This document shows positions 1 through 7,997 of a DNA stretch of 55,342 nt, one piece after another; position 1 is the stretch's first letter; every line of letters begins with the position of its first letter. The position numbers and the translations under genes were made by a program. The notes under the pieces were generated by a model that saw only the letters and a list, made by a program, of their open reading frames with translations, made no database searches and was not told the DNA's origin. Source of the DNA: Cyanobacteria bacterium REEB446 (lineage in GTDB: Bacteria; Cyanobacteriota; Vampirovibrionia; LMEP-6097); NCBI GenBank assembly GCA_018970325.1, contig JAGWWP010000010.1:1-55342 (forward strand), in the 5' to 3' direction.

Positions 1-30
1 ATAGTATTTTTTCTTACGAAAAAATACTAT
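1..30. terminator. 13-bp perfect inverted repeat, terminator-like
   Basis: Bases 1-13 are exactly complementary to 18-30, with a 4-nt loop (TTAC). The stem is AT-rich with A and T runs at its base, so it could end transcription in either direction or form part of the control region of the AbiE pair that starts 14 nt later. It lies at the window edge, so its upstream partner is unseen. Confidence 0.35.
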
Positions 31-43
31 GTGTCAATAATCT

Positions 44-787
44 GTGATAAAAATATTAGTTGTAGTTAAAAAAATTCCTTCTACTTTTCTCAATTATTGG
101 TTTAATTTTTCAGTCCACTTTACAGCTTACCAATACGTAAAAAATAATTGGTTAGAATCCTTAGGAGTTGGAGCTTATAAAAGATATGGAGATTCTATAA
201 CTTGGGAAGGGGCTTTATATACAATACAGAGTCAGCTAGCTCTAGAGATACACGTAGGTGCGAGAACTGCTTTAGAGATGCAAGGAAAGGCTCATAATGT
301 GAGTTTCGGCTCTAATAAGACTTTTCTGTTCACCTCAACTAAAAGCAGCTTACCCAAATGGTTTCAGTTCCAAAAATGGCAGACTGATATAAAGCTGGTC
401 AAAACTCAATTCCTAAACCCTGATATCGGTATAAGAGACTTAGAGCTAAATAATTTTAAAATACGAATATCCAGCGTAGAAAGGGCGATTTTAGAAGCTC
501 TCTATCTAGTACCAAAGACTCAAGATTTTCAAGAGTGCTATTACTTAATGGAAGGATTGATGGCTATGCGTCCAAAGATAATACAAGCCTTACTAGAAGA
601 GTGCAAATCAGTTAAAGTAAAGCGATTATTTTTGTTTATGGCTAAGAAAGCTAAATTGCCATTACTAAAAAAAATAGATATCAGCCGAATTGATTTAGGT
701 TCTGGTAAAAGAGTGATAACTCCAGGTGGTAAGCTTGATCTAGATTATCAAATCACCTACCCAAGGGAGTTTGAGATTAATGAATAA
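44..787 (+). CDS. AbiEi-family antitoxin (type IV TA)
   Basis: Probable AbiEi-type antitoxin and autorepressor of an AbiE system; family members bind their own promoter and counteract the nucleotidyltransferase toxin AbiEii. The family-typical stretch YVKNNWLESLGVGAYKRYGD is followed by WEGALYTIQSQL and VGARTALEMQGKAH, the N-terminal winged-helix and start of the AbiEi core. At 247 aa it is about full length. A stop codon at 38-40 forces the start to GTG at 44; no clear ribosome site precedes it. The first 35 residues match the family poorly, which may reflect drift. It overlaps the next frame by 8 nt, as expected for abiEi-abiEii, but that toxin gene is ruined. Family assignment is from memory of motifs, not a search. 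Confidence 0.75.
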   Translation: MIKILVVVKKIPSTFLNYWFNFSVHFTAYQYVKNNWLESLGVGAYKRYGDSITWEGALYTIQSQLALEIHVGARTALEMQGKAHNVSFGSNKTFLFTSTKSSLPKWFQFQKWQTDIKLVKTQFLNPDIGIRDLELNNFKIRISSVERAILEALYLVPKTQDFQECYYLMEGLMAMRPKIIQALLEECKSVKVKRLFLFMAKKAKLPLLKKIDISRIDLGSGKRVITPGGKLDLDYQITYPREFEINE

Positions 788-902
788 AAAATATTGCCAT
801 CAAGTAGAACTACTATTAACAGTGCTTCCAACTCTTGCAAAGATAGAAGACGTCGCTAGACAAACACAAGAAAGCCATAAAGCAGCTAGAGCAAAAGCTT
901 AA
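780..902 (+). pseudogene. Truncated AbiEii toxin remnant
   Basis: A 40-codon frame starts at the ATG overlapping the end of abiEi. Its first residues, MNKKYCHQVELLLTVLPTLA, match the N-terminus of AbiEii nucleotidyltransferase toxins, which normally continue with a GG(T/S) nucleotide-binding motif over roughly 250-300 aa. Here the homology stops after about 20 residues and the frame ends in an unrelated basic tail (KAARAKA). The catalytic domain is absent, so no toxin activity is expected. The break lies just before the mobile-element genes, suggesting a deletion or recombination junction. The antitoxin was retained. Confidence 0.7.
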
Positions 903-920
903 GCTGCCTTATGCTTTTTT
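882..920 (+). terminator. Hairpin plus T-run after AbiE remnant
   Basis: GCAGCTAGAGC (882-892) pairs at 9 of 11 positions with 897-907 and is followed within 7 nt by a run of T. It would end rightward transcription of the AbiE genes. It also lies at the 3' end of the convergent primase gene. Confidence 0.45.
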
Positions 921-934
921 AATTTAGGTTCTAG

Positions 935-3253
935 CTAAGCCCTCTTCAATCCAATCACCCTTGTAGATTTCCCATCTCGCTTCACCCTACCCCTCTTGAT
1001 ATTTGGTAAACACTCTCCTAGCTTCTTACTTATCTCCGCTGGAGTAGAAATAAATTTATCAGAATCACTAATAAAAGCACTTTTAGAAATCTCACTCTTA
1101 TCATTAGCCAGTCCAGAGCTTAAGCACCACTGCACATAAAATTTATAGACTTCACTAACGTTAAGACCTTCACTTGAAGAGCATTCCACTAAAGATGATT
1201 CCTCAATAAACTCTAAGAGATGATTATTACTTCTAGCTATATCCTCGAAATGCTTTTCTTTAGAGCTATAGCCTATCCCTTCATCTAATAATTTACTGAA
1301 AGCATCTATAATTCGGTTCAGTAGAGCTGGAAGAATATTCTTTCTAATAAACTCTGGATCTTCCTTAAATCGAGGGTCCGCCTTCTTTTCTGTGCTAATA
1401 CTCGGATTAGGATTAGTTTTAAAAGTATTTTTAAATTCTATCGGGCATAGCCTAGATTTCACAGCTTCGCCTAGAGAGCTAATATTAGGCATTCCATTCA
1501 TATTAAAAAAGAAAATCGCCCTGGGATTAGTTTCTATCGGGTCTTTGTTCTTTCTCTCAAGCTGTATCGGATCACCAGTAATAGCCGCTTTTAGGGTCTG
1601 CGATTTATCTAAATTAATAGCACTGTTTTCCGAAGACCAGTTAATCGCAGAGCGATATAAATCAAAAATCCCAAATCTCCTTCCAGAGTCAGCTTCCTTG
1701 AAGTTTTGTAAGGATATGCTAGTAAATCTATGCTTCCCAATTAACTGAGTAAAGATTTCTCTTAGAGTATCTTTTCCATTCGCTCCATCTCCATAATTTA
1801 TTACAGCTCTTAATCCTCTGCCAGCACGTTTTCTGGCAGTCTTAATGTCTAGGCAACTAGCGACTAATCTTAGGATGATCTCCTGATCTGCTTTCCCTAG
1901 GACGTTATCGAGAAATGTATTTAGCTCCAAATCATCAGCCGCTGGATTATACTCATAGTCACAGATATAGATATTAAGCTGCTCTGGACTATGCTTTTCT
2001 AGGGTAAAAACAGGCTTAGAGCTTTCATCATAACTCAATCTTAGAAAGCCATTCTTTAGGTTTATGCCACTTGGGTTAATTTTATCTGTATCTATTGCAT
2101 AGCTTTGCACTAGATATTTATACGCTTCTTCTGTGCAGCAGGGCTTGGCATAATTAGTGGCTCCAGTCTCAAAATTAGTAATGTAGCTTTTAAAGAAATT
2201 AGAGACTTCTTTGTTGAAGTCAGCATCTTTAATTGGCTCATAGTAGCCATTCTTGTACTCATGCAGTAAGCTCGAAGCTGAGATAATTATCCGATTCTTT
2301 CTTTTAATTAATTCTTCTTCCACTGCCAGCCCAGCGGTAAGTTTTTTTAAATAGTGCTTCGGTAAATCACAACCATGCTTTTTAGCGTAGTAGTAAAGTG
2401 TCCCGATACTTATACTGCCGTCATATCTGCTGATTAATTCTTCTAATTGCTTTCCGTCGTTCTTACGATCTGGACTCCATGAATTAACTAACTCTCTGAC
2501 CTCTTCAGGCTGAAACCTAGAACATAAAGACCAGACTATGTTGCGCCACTCTTCATATTCCGTAAGATTGGGGATGAACTTTATTAGCATGTCTTTTATT
2601 TCATTAAACAGGGTTTTATTGATGACGGGTGACAGGGGTGACAGGACTTTTGCACTTTTTTCTCTGGTAGATTTAGGTGTTTTTAGATTCTCGAATTCTT
2701 CTAAGCTTATTTTTCTATCCCAGTATCCATAAGTGCAGTTTTTAGAACCATAAAAGACTCTAGCGGTATCTTTACACGCTTGATCTGCCTCTGGAAATTT
2801 TTCTAATAAATTCACCATGCAGCTTTTATACATCTCTCTATCTATGATAGGTTCAGGAAGCTGGAATATAATTCTAAACTTATCACCGTTGCCATCTACT
2901 CTGTGACTAGGTGTCGTATAGTAAGCACTAGCATGGCTTTTTATATATTCATGCCCTAAAGTCTCCTCTAGATTAGATTTATCAAAGTCCAGAACTAAGA
3001 GCTGAGTGGATGTGAAGTTCTCCCCAGTTCTAGTATTATCCTTAAATACTATTGGAGAGAAGGCTTTACCTTGATTAATCCCCTCTTCTAATAGCTCTGA
3101 AATATTAAGCTCAGTTTCCTGAAAATTTGAATTACGCCTCCTTAGAGCGTCTATATCTTTATTAATTATTTTATCGTTAATCGAACATCTAAAGCTGTCC
3201 ATAGCACTATCTCCTATTGGGTTGTTTGGTTTACTATTAATTATTTTGTTCAT
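935..3253 (-). CDS. P4-type primase-helicase (AEP + SF3)
   Basis: Replication protein of a phage, plasmid or satellite. Residues 80-170 look like an archaeo-eukaryotic primase core: the acidic LLVLDFD (85-91), the TPSHRVDGNGDKFRIIF block (114-130) and ADQACKDTARVFYGS (156-170). A PriCT-like helical region follows (about 220-295, with EYEEWRNIVWSL). After a D5-type N-terminal region comes the helicase superfamily 3 core with Walker A GDGANGKDT (488-496) and the downstream block RAIFFFNMNG. At 772 aa it is a normal size for fused primase-helicases. The ATG has a strong AAGGAG 8 nt upstream on the minus strand. It lies downstream of the integrase on the same strand, giving an integration-plus-replication module. 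The exact host element type is not resolved. Confidence 0.88.
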   Translation of the reverse strand: MNKIINSKPNNPIGDSAMDSFRCSINDKIINKDIDALRRRNSNFQETELNISELLEEGINQGKAFSPIVFKDNTRTGENFTSTQLLVLDFDKSNLEETLGHEYIKSHASAYYTTPSHRVDGNGDKFRIIFQLPEPIIDREMYKSCMVNLLEKFPEADQACKDTARVFYGSKNCTYGYWDRKISLEEFENLKTPKSTREKSAKVLSPLSPVINKTLFNEIKDMLIKFIPNLTEYEEWRNIVWSLCSRFQPEEVRELVNSWSPDRKNDGKQLEELISRYDGSISIGTLYYYAKKHGCDLPKHYLKKLTAGLAVEEELIKRKNRIIISASSLLHEYKNGYYEPIKDADFNKEVSNFFKSYITNFETGATNYAKPCCTEEAYKYLVQSYAIDTDKINPSGINLKNGFLRLSYDESSKPVFTLEKHSPEQLNIYICDYEYNPAADDLELNTFLDNVLGKADQEIILRLVASCLDIKTARKRAGRGLRAVINYGDGANGKDTLREIFTQLIGKHRFTSISLQNFKEADSGRRFGIFDLYRSAINWSSENSAINLDKSQTLKAAITGDPIQLERKNKDPIETNPRAIFFFNMNGMPNISSLGEAVKSRLCPIEFKNTFKTNPNPSISTEKKADPRFKEDPEFIRKNILPALLNRIIDAFSKLLDEGIGYSSKEKHFEDIARSNNHLLEFIEESSLVECSSSEGLNVSEVYKFYVQWCLSSGLANDKSEISKSAFISDSDKFISTPAEISKKLGECLPNIKRGRVKRDGKSTRVIGLKRA

Positions 3254-3264
3254 AATGAACTCCT

Positions 3265-3313
3265 TGCCTATGACCGCATAGGCACGCTTTCCCCTAGTCC
3301 TTTCTATGAAAGG
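3265..3313 (-). promoter_or_regulatory. Double-hairpin leader of the primase gene
   Basis: Two perfect stem-loops lie between the integrase stop and the primase start: 3299-3304 with 3308-3313 (CCTTTC/GAAAGG, 3-nt loop) and 3265-3272 with 3277-3284 (TGCCTATG/CATAGGCA, loop ACCG). On the minus strand the second stem ends directly against the AAGGAG ribosome site, so it could control translation of the replication protein. That role is inference. Confidence 0.5.
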
Positions 3314-3338
3314 GTTTTGGGCTATCTAATGAAATTTA

Positions 3339-4274
3339 TTACCAGTTAACTTGCCTTTGTAAAATCTCCTCCTCGTCAGGCTTATAATAGGCAAGAGTAG
3401 TCGAAAACGAGCTATGCCCTGCAACTATTTGCAGATGAGTGATGGGGATTCCTTTATCTGCGTAATGGGTAATCATTCCTCGCCTAAATTGGTGTAACCC
3501 AGTGTTAAAGCCAGCATCTTTGCATATTTTAGAGATTCTTTTTTGCAGCCGATCTACAGTTAAACTTCTGCCGTCAGATAAAAGGAAAACATTGTTACTC
3601 TGAGATTTAGGTCTTAAGTCTAAATATTTATCAAGGTAAGGTCTTAAATCTTTATTAATGCTGATAGACCGAGATTTTCCCCCTTTAGAGTTTACGACCT
3701 TAAAGCGATCTTTATCTAAGTGTAAGCATTCTATGGTGAGGTTACTTAATTCACTAACTCTGACGCCCGTATGAAATGAGAACCCAATGATAGTCTGATC
3801 AAGCTGCCTATTATACTCAGGCTGCTGCCTATAAGATTTTCGTTCGATATATTCTATGATCTGCTTTACATTTTCTAGGCTTAGCACTGGCTGCTTAGGC
3901 TCTTGGATTCTTTTTAGCTTTATCTGATCTATTTCTTTTAGGACTGATTTATTAATCTTCTTCTTTCTAACGAGATATTTCAGATGGGACTTAGCTGCAA
4001 ACAGAATATCCTTCTTCGTGGAGAATTGATCTCTAGAGCAGCTATTTATTGCTGCTTCTATTGCCTCTACATAATTACTTAGGTCACTTTTTAAATGTTT
4101 TAGAATATGCACATTAAAAGCACTTAAATTTATACGTATGCTATTTGGAGCGTACGCCTCAGGATAAGTGATTCCCCCCGAGTTCATGGCTAAATACCAA
4201 GGAGTGATGTGCCCTACGTGTTCTTCTGGTACGCGGCTCAAGAGTCGCGTTATTTTATTGTTAAGCATAAGCAT
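3339..4274 (-). CDS. Tyrosine recombinase / integrase
   Basis: Site-specific recombinase of the XerC/D-phage integrase fold, 311 aa. The catalytic set is visible: R172 (HTGVRVSEL), K200 (in the SKGGKSRS beta-hairpin), H261 and R264 (HQFRRG), H287 (GHSS) and nucleophile Y296 or Y297 (TTLAYYKPD). Residues about 45-120 form the SAM-like core-binding domain. The ATG at 4274 is 6 nt from AGGAG; a second in-frame ATG lies two codons later. It is followed by the primase gene and preceded by fic. The nearby tRNA with its 3' end facing this gene is a likely attachment site. Xer housekeeping function is less likely given the neighbours. Confidence 0.92.
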   Translation of the reverse strand: MLMLNNKITRLLSRVPEEHVGHITPWYLAMNSGGITYPEAYAPNSIRINLSAFNVHILKHLKSDLSNYVEAIEAAINSCSRDQFSTKKDILFAAKSHLKYLVRKKKINKSVLKEIDQIKLKRIQEPKQPVLSLENVKQIIEYIERKSYRQQPEYNRQLDQTIIGFSFHTGVRVSELSNLTIECLHLDKDRFKVVNSKGGKSRSISINKDLRPYLDKYLDLRPKSQSNNVFLLSDGRSLTVDRLQKRISKICKDAGFNTGLHQFRRGMITHYADKGIPITHLQIVAGHSSFSTTLAYYKPDEEEILQRQVNW

Positions 4275-4280
4275 GCTTAT
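4267..4280. promoter_or_regulatory. 14-bp perfect palindrome over integrase start
   Basis: ATAAGCATGCTTAT is its own reverse complement and contains the integrase start codon (4272-4274). It could be an operator or an RNA fold hiding the start; chance is possible at this AT content. Confidence 0.35.
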
Positions 4281-4499
4281 CTCCTTCGCCTTATTGGCGG
4301 GGTGAAAATGATTTTTTTTAATTAACCATTTCTCTATTGATTTTATGTATCGAAGCTGCTAAGATTGTACTTAGTTTATAATTACTCTCGCTAGAGCTCT
4401 CGACAATATACATCATAACATATTTTCTGTCAAGTGCTTCGCATTATTAGCAGTAAAAATAATTTTTTTAAAGCCTCAGATTTTGTTTGATTTCTCTTT

Positions 4500-5675
4500 T
4501 TAATTAATATCACTAATTAATGGCTCAGTATCCCTTCCAAGAATATCTAAATATTCACGATAAACAAAAACTTTATGCCTTTCCTTTCCAGAAATCTCTT
4601 TAATAATTCCAAGCTGTTCAAGGCTTGCTAAAGATCTTAGAATTGTCGGTAAAGGCTTCTTCGTTTCTGCACGAAGACGTGTCGTATTGCTAAGAGGATA
4701 ATGCTGAAAATGATTATAAACGATCATCAGAGCAGTACCCCTGCCAGATTCTTCAATCAAGCTGCGATCCTTTTTAAATAAATCAAGAATTGATATCGCT
4801 GTTTCAGTAGCCTGATTAGAGGTCTCTACGACTCCCCTGAGGAAAAACTTAATCCATGCTTCCCAGTCTCCTGTTTCCCTGACAGACTGTAAATAATCAT
4901 AATATGCCTGCCTATTTGCTTTTAAATAAAGACTTAGATAGAGGAGAGGCTTTGTTAAAGCCCCTTCTACACATAAAATAAAAGTAATCAGTAAACGCCC
5001 TAAACGACCATTTCCATCTAAAAATGGATGCAAAGTCTCAAACTGAACATGAGCAAGTGCAGCTTTTATAAGAGCTGGTAATTTAGTATTCTCATCATGC
5101 AAGAACTTCTCAAAGGAATATAAAGCTTCTTTGAGTTTTTCTGGAGGCGGTGGAACAAAATGTGCATTTCCTGGGCGTGAACCACCAATCCAATTCTGAG
5201 AACTTCTAAATTCACCTGGATTCTTATTTCTTCCACGTGCATTATTCATTAACTGCCCGTGAATTTCCCTAATTAATCGAAGCGAAAGAGGGAAATCCTT
5301 AAGTCGCTCAAGCCCATAATTCATCGCAGTAACATAAGAGGAAACCTCTGCGACATCATCGAATGGCACCCCTGGAGCGTCTTCATTCTCAAAAAACAAT
5401 AAATCAGATAAAGAAGATTGAGTTCCCTCAACCTGGGAAGACAGAACTGCTTCCTTGCGAATATACATATAAATAAACAGTGATGGATCTGGCAGAACCA
5501 TACTCATACCATCTAAACGTCCAAGAGCAGCACTAGCTTTATCTAATAACTCAGCCAGATCCAGCATATCAAGTGGTGGAACAGGTGGCAGTGGCTGCGG
5601 TACGTATGCTAGATAATGCTCTCCAGCGGCAGCAGAACTTTTAATATATTCTCCAATACGTCCAGTTTTATCCAT
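4500..5675 (-). CDS. Fic family AMP-transferase, inhibitory motif, wHTH tail
   Basis: Predicted Fic-domain enzyme that transfers AMP (or another nucleotide group) from NTP to a protein hydroxyl. The core motif HPFLDGNGRLGR lies at residues 216-227, with the catalytic His at 216. A class II N-terminal inhibitory helix is present: S79-xxx-E83-G84 within SSQVEG. The last ~80 residues, with NHFQHYPLSNTTRLRAET then ASLEQLGIIKEISGKERHKV, form a winged helix-turn-helix, so the protein may bind DNA. At 391 aa it matches this common Fic-wHTH architecture. The ATG at 5675 is followed upstream by an array of GTTACTTAT sites, probably its own operator. It lies between the integrase and the tRNA, so it was probably acquired by transfer. 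The target protein is unknown. Confidence 0.92.
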   Translation of the reverse strand: MDKTGRIGEYIKSSAAAGEHYLAYVPQPLPPVPPLDMLDLAELLDKASAALGRLDGMSMVLPDPSLFIYMYIRKEAVLSSQVEGTQSSLSDLLFFENEDAPGVPFDDVAEVSSYVTAMNYGLERLKDFPLSLRLIREIHGQLMNNARGRNKNPGEFRSSQNWIGGSRPGNAHFVPPPPEKLKEALYSFEKFLHDENTKLPALIKAALAHVQFETLHPFLDGNGRLGRLLITFILCVEGALTKPLLYLSLYLKANRQAYYDYLQSVRETGDWEAWIKFFLRGVVETSNQATETAISILDLFKKDRSLIEESGRGTALMIVYNHFQHYPLSNTTRLRAETKKPLPTILRSLASLEQLGIIKEISGKERHKVFVYREYLDILGRDTEPLISDIN

Positions 5676-5684
5676 TTAACCTCG

Positions 5685-5763
5685 ATAAGTAACGAAAAGG
5701 TCGATTTATGTTACTTATAAAAGATTAACTCACGCACGTGTTACTTACAAGTAAATAAGTAAC
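5685..5763. promoter_or_regulatory. Four-copy ATAAGTAAC operator array upstream of fic
   Basis: The 9-mer ATAAGTAAC occurs at 5685-5693 and 5755-5763. Its reverse complement GTTACTTAT occurs at 5710-5718, with a one-base variant at 5740-5748. They form two inverted pairs within 80 bp directly upstream of fic. The paired layout is typical of dimeric repressor sites. The Fic protein's own C-terminal winged helix is the obvious candidate binder (inference). Confidence 0.65.
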
Positions 5764-5912
5764 ATTTTCTTGGGATTTTGTTATTTAAGAATAAATCAAA
5801 GCATATTTTCCTCGTTCCCCAAGGTTTTATATAAACTGCAAAATTGTATAATAAAAATGTATAGCATGACGCATTTGACGCAAGCTTTTCTTAATATCAG
5901 ATTTCTTAAAAC

Positions 5913-5989
5913 TGGTGGTCCCAGTGTGACTTGAACACACGACCAATCGATTATGAGTCGACTGCTCTGACCAACTGAGCTATGGGACC
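5913..5989 (-). tRNA. tRNA with CAU anticodon (Ile2 or elongator Met)
   Basis: A full cloverleaf reads from 5989 to 5913 on the minus strand: acceptor GGTCCCA/TGGGACC, D-arm GCTC/GAGC, a 5-bp anticodon stem around loop CTCATAA, a T-arm with stem GTGTG/CACAC and loop TTCAAGT, and an encoded CCA. The anticodon is CAU. The stretch from the anticodon stem to the T-loop (GACTCATAATCG, then TTGGTCG, then TTCAAGTC) resembles bacterial tRNA-Ile2, whose CAU is modified to lysidine, more than elongator Met. This is a judgement from memory. The D-loop lacks any initiator-like C/A mismatch at the acceptor end. Confidence 0.9.
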
Positions 5990-6144
5990 ATTTAGTGCGC
6001 TTCCCGCAGTTCGGACTGACTTTTTTTATAGGAGGCTACGCCTCCAAGCCAACTGAGCTATGGGACCATTTAGTGCGCTTCCCGCAGTTCGGACTGACTT
6101 TTTTTATAGGAGGCTACGCCTCCAAGCCAACTGAGCTATGGGAC
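5971..6144. repeat. 78-bp tandem array containing tRNA 5' end
   Basis: A perfect period-78 repeat of 2.2 copies starts inside the tRNA gene. CCAACTGAGCTATGGGAC (minus-strand tRNA acceptor 5' strand and D-arm) recurs at 5971, 6049 and 6127. The copies are separated by identical 60-bp spacers. Each spacer holds a GGAGGC-GTA-GCCTCC hairpin and a TATAAA upstream of the partial tRNA in the tRNA's reading direction. The two full units show no mismatch, so the duplication is recent or kept uniform. Neither extra copy can fold as a tRNA. This array and the terminator beyond it fill the gap between the tRNA and the next gene. Confidence 0.92.
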
Positions 6145-6245
6145 TAAACAGAAAAATATTATAGCTTAAACTATTTCTCTTAAAGCTTTTAATCAGAAAA
6201 AATAATATTGTTTTGATTAATGATATAAAATTTCTCTTTTAAAAA

Positions 6246-6275
6246 TAAAACAGCAGCCCGGAGGCTGCTGTTTTA
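6246..6275 (-). terminator. Rho-independent terminator, 13-bp stem
   Basis: 6246-6258 is exactly complementary to 6263-6275 (GC-rich core CAGCAGCC/GGCTGCTG, loop CGGA). On the minus strand it is followed by TTTTATTTTT. It ends the hypothetical gene 33 nt upstream and may also work in the other direction. Confidence 0.88.
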
Positions 6276-6307
6276 AATCTACGACATTGTAAATCAAATG
6301 AATTTAA

Positions 6308-6712
6308 TTAGGCTTTAGATAAGTCGATAAGTGACTTACGTAAACTTTGTTCTTGCTGTACTTCTTGGTTGTAATGTTGTTCTTCTATTCTTAATTCACC
6401 GAGAAGAGCTCTTGCTTGATACAGCATCTGTCTGATTAAATCCTGGTCTAACGCGACGTTAGTGAAAGTACCAGTGCCACCATCAAAATTTTGTATACCA
6501 GATTTAATAGCTGCAAATAAAATTGCTCCATCTGGTATGCCTTTATATATATCTTGAATACCACCTGCACCTGTTAAAACGTTCTGAGCATTTCGCTGCT
6601 CACCTAGGATCGTTTGCTGTAATTCAGTTTCTAATTTTGCTACTACTTGTTGCTGAGCATCGATTTTAGACCGAACTTTCGCTAATTGCTGCGATGTATT
6701 AATTGCACCCAT
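6308..6712 (-). CDS. Hypothetical helical protein, 134 aa
   Basis: I do not recognise a family. The protein has two glutamine-rich, charged helical stretches (about residues 5-45 and 95-132) with coiled-coil character, linked by a glycine-rich middle containing GGIQDIYKGIPDGA and NFDGGTGTF. There is no signal peptide, membrane segment or cysteine. Its ribosome site is near-perfect (AAGGAGGT, 8 nt before ATG) and it has its own strong terminator, suggesting a well-expressed, singly transcribed gene. It is divergent from the prenyl synthase gene. A structural or assembly role is a guess only. Confidence 0.75.
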   Translation of the reverse strand: MGAINTSQQLAKVRSKIDAQQQVVAKLETELQQTILGEQRNAQNVLTGAGGIQDIYKGIPDGAILFAAIKSGIQNFDGGTGTFTNVALDQDLIRQMLYQARALLGELRIEEQHYNQEVQQEQSLRKSLIDLSKA

Positions 6713-6962
6713 GACACCTACCTCCTTGTCTCTACACCATACTTAACGAAATACATATTAATATTTGGTTAAGTTACACCTAGAACTTTGCTTAGTTCAT
6801 CTTTTTGATTGATCAATAAATCAAGTTCTATAGTACATATACCCGAATTTCTAAAAATATTCTCTTGAATATGAAGAAAAGTTAAAAATTTTTTTTATTT
6901 CTCTTAAAATTTTTGATTTAGCTTGTCTTGAAAACCGTGAAATATAGGCTAGACTGATATTT

Positions 6963-7997
6963 GTGTTAACTAGTCAGATGAGTTTTCTAAGTTCTTATAG
7001 TAAAGTTTTCGAAAACGTACTATTAAATATCGGAACAAATTTAAAATCCTATATAGCATTTAATGTAAATGAAGAGAAAAAATTATTTTCTGCTATCTCT
7101 TATGCTTACGCAAATGGTGGTAAACGCTTAAGACCACTATTAGCTCTATTAACGGCTGAGGCTATCCAAGGAGGCACTAAAAACTCAAGAGATGGGGTTT
7201 TGGAACATTTAAGTAATGAGGATGAACTAAAAAATAATCCAGCTATGGGTCTTGCACTTGCTATTGAATTAATACATTGTGGAAGCTTGGTGCATGATGA
7301 TCTACCTTGTATGGATAATGATGATCTAAGAAGGGGTAAGCCGACTAATCATATAGTTTATGGAGAAGATATCGCATTATTAGTAGGTGATTTTCTTTTA
7401 GTTAATCCAGTATCGGTTTTTATTGAGTATAGTAAAGATGTTTTAGGGTTAAGTGATTCTTTAATTCTTAAAGTAGTGAGTAATTTGACATTAGCTGTTC
7501 AACAAATGATAGTCGGGCAGGCTATGGATTTAGAGCTTGCTAGGTTAAATCTTCAATTGAAAACCGAAGAAGATGAAGTTCGCCAGCAGGACACTGTGCA
7601 GCGGTCTCGATTAGAATATTTTGAAAAATCTAGGTTAATGCAGGAATTTAAGACTGGGGCTTTACTTTCAGCTTCTATAATTAATGGAGCTATTTTAGCG
7701 GGGGCAGATACTAGTCAATTAAAAGCTTTAGAAAAATATGCTGCTAATTTAGGTTTAGCTTTTCAGATCGTTGATGATGTTTTAGATTACACTTCCACCC
7801 CAGAGGAAATGGGGAAACAGACTCAAAAAGATGCTCAGCAGAATAAGCTTACTTATGTTGATTTATATGGAATAGATGGGGCGATGGCTAAGGCTTCTGA
7901 ATTAATTACTGAAGCTAAGGAAATTTTATCAGCAACTCATATTTATTCTGATAAACTAAAGTTGGTTGCGGATTATGTCCTTCATCGAAACAATTAA
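6963..7997 (+). CDS. Polyprenyl (FPP/GGPP) synthase
   Basis: Trans-prenyltransferase that condenses IPP with allylic diphosphates to C15-C20 products in the cytosol. Motifs: GGKRLRPLL (52-60), first Asp-rich motif DDLPCMDND (112-120), second Asp-rich motif DDVLD (271-275), plus KTGALL. At 344 aa it is about 45 residues longer than usual. One extra segment (about 192-228, after GQAMDLE) overlaps a copy of the dispersed repeat at 7568-7609, and another extra stretch lies near 70-92. GKQTQKD replaces the usual GK..GKD after the second motif, which may alter that loop. Start is GTG 6963 or ATG 6978; neither has a clear ribosome site. The 3' end overlaps the DUF212 gene by 23 nt, a pairing known from cyanobacteria. 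Chain length cannot be set from sequence alone. Confidence 0.93.
   Translation: MLTSQMSFLSSYSKVFENVLLNIGTNLKSYIAFNVNEEKKLFSAISYAYANGGKRLRPLLALLTAEAIQGGTKNSRDGVLEHLSNEDELKNNPAMGLALAIELIHCGSLVHDDLPCMDNDDLRRGKPTNHIVYGEDIALLVGDFLLVNPVSVFIEYSKDVLGLSDSLILKVVSNLTLAVQQMIVGQAMDLELARLNLQLKTEEDEVRQQDTVQRSRLEYFEKSRLMQEFKTGALLSASIINGAILAGADTSQLKALEKYAANLGLAFQIVDDVLDYTSTPEEMGKQTQKDAQQNKLTYVDLYGIDGAMAKASELITEAKEILSATHIYSDKLKLVADYVLHRNN
7568..7609 (+). repeat. Dispersed repeat copy F, inside GGPPS
   Basis: GAAGAAGATGAAG followed by CACTGTGCAGCGGTCTCGATTAG matches the outer parts of the family consensus; the middle has drifted. It is in frame and coincides with an enzyme segment absent from most homologues. 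Confidence 0.5.

Noticed and set aside
5990-6144. Additional tRNA genes in the tandem array
   Set aside because: Only the acceptor 5' strand and part of the D-arm are repeated; no anticodon or T-arm follows.
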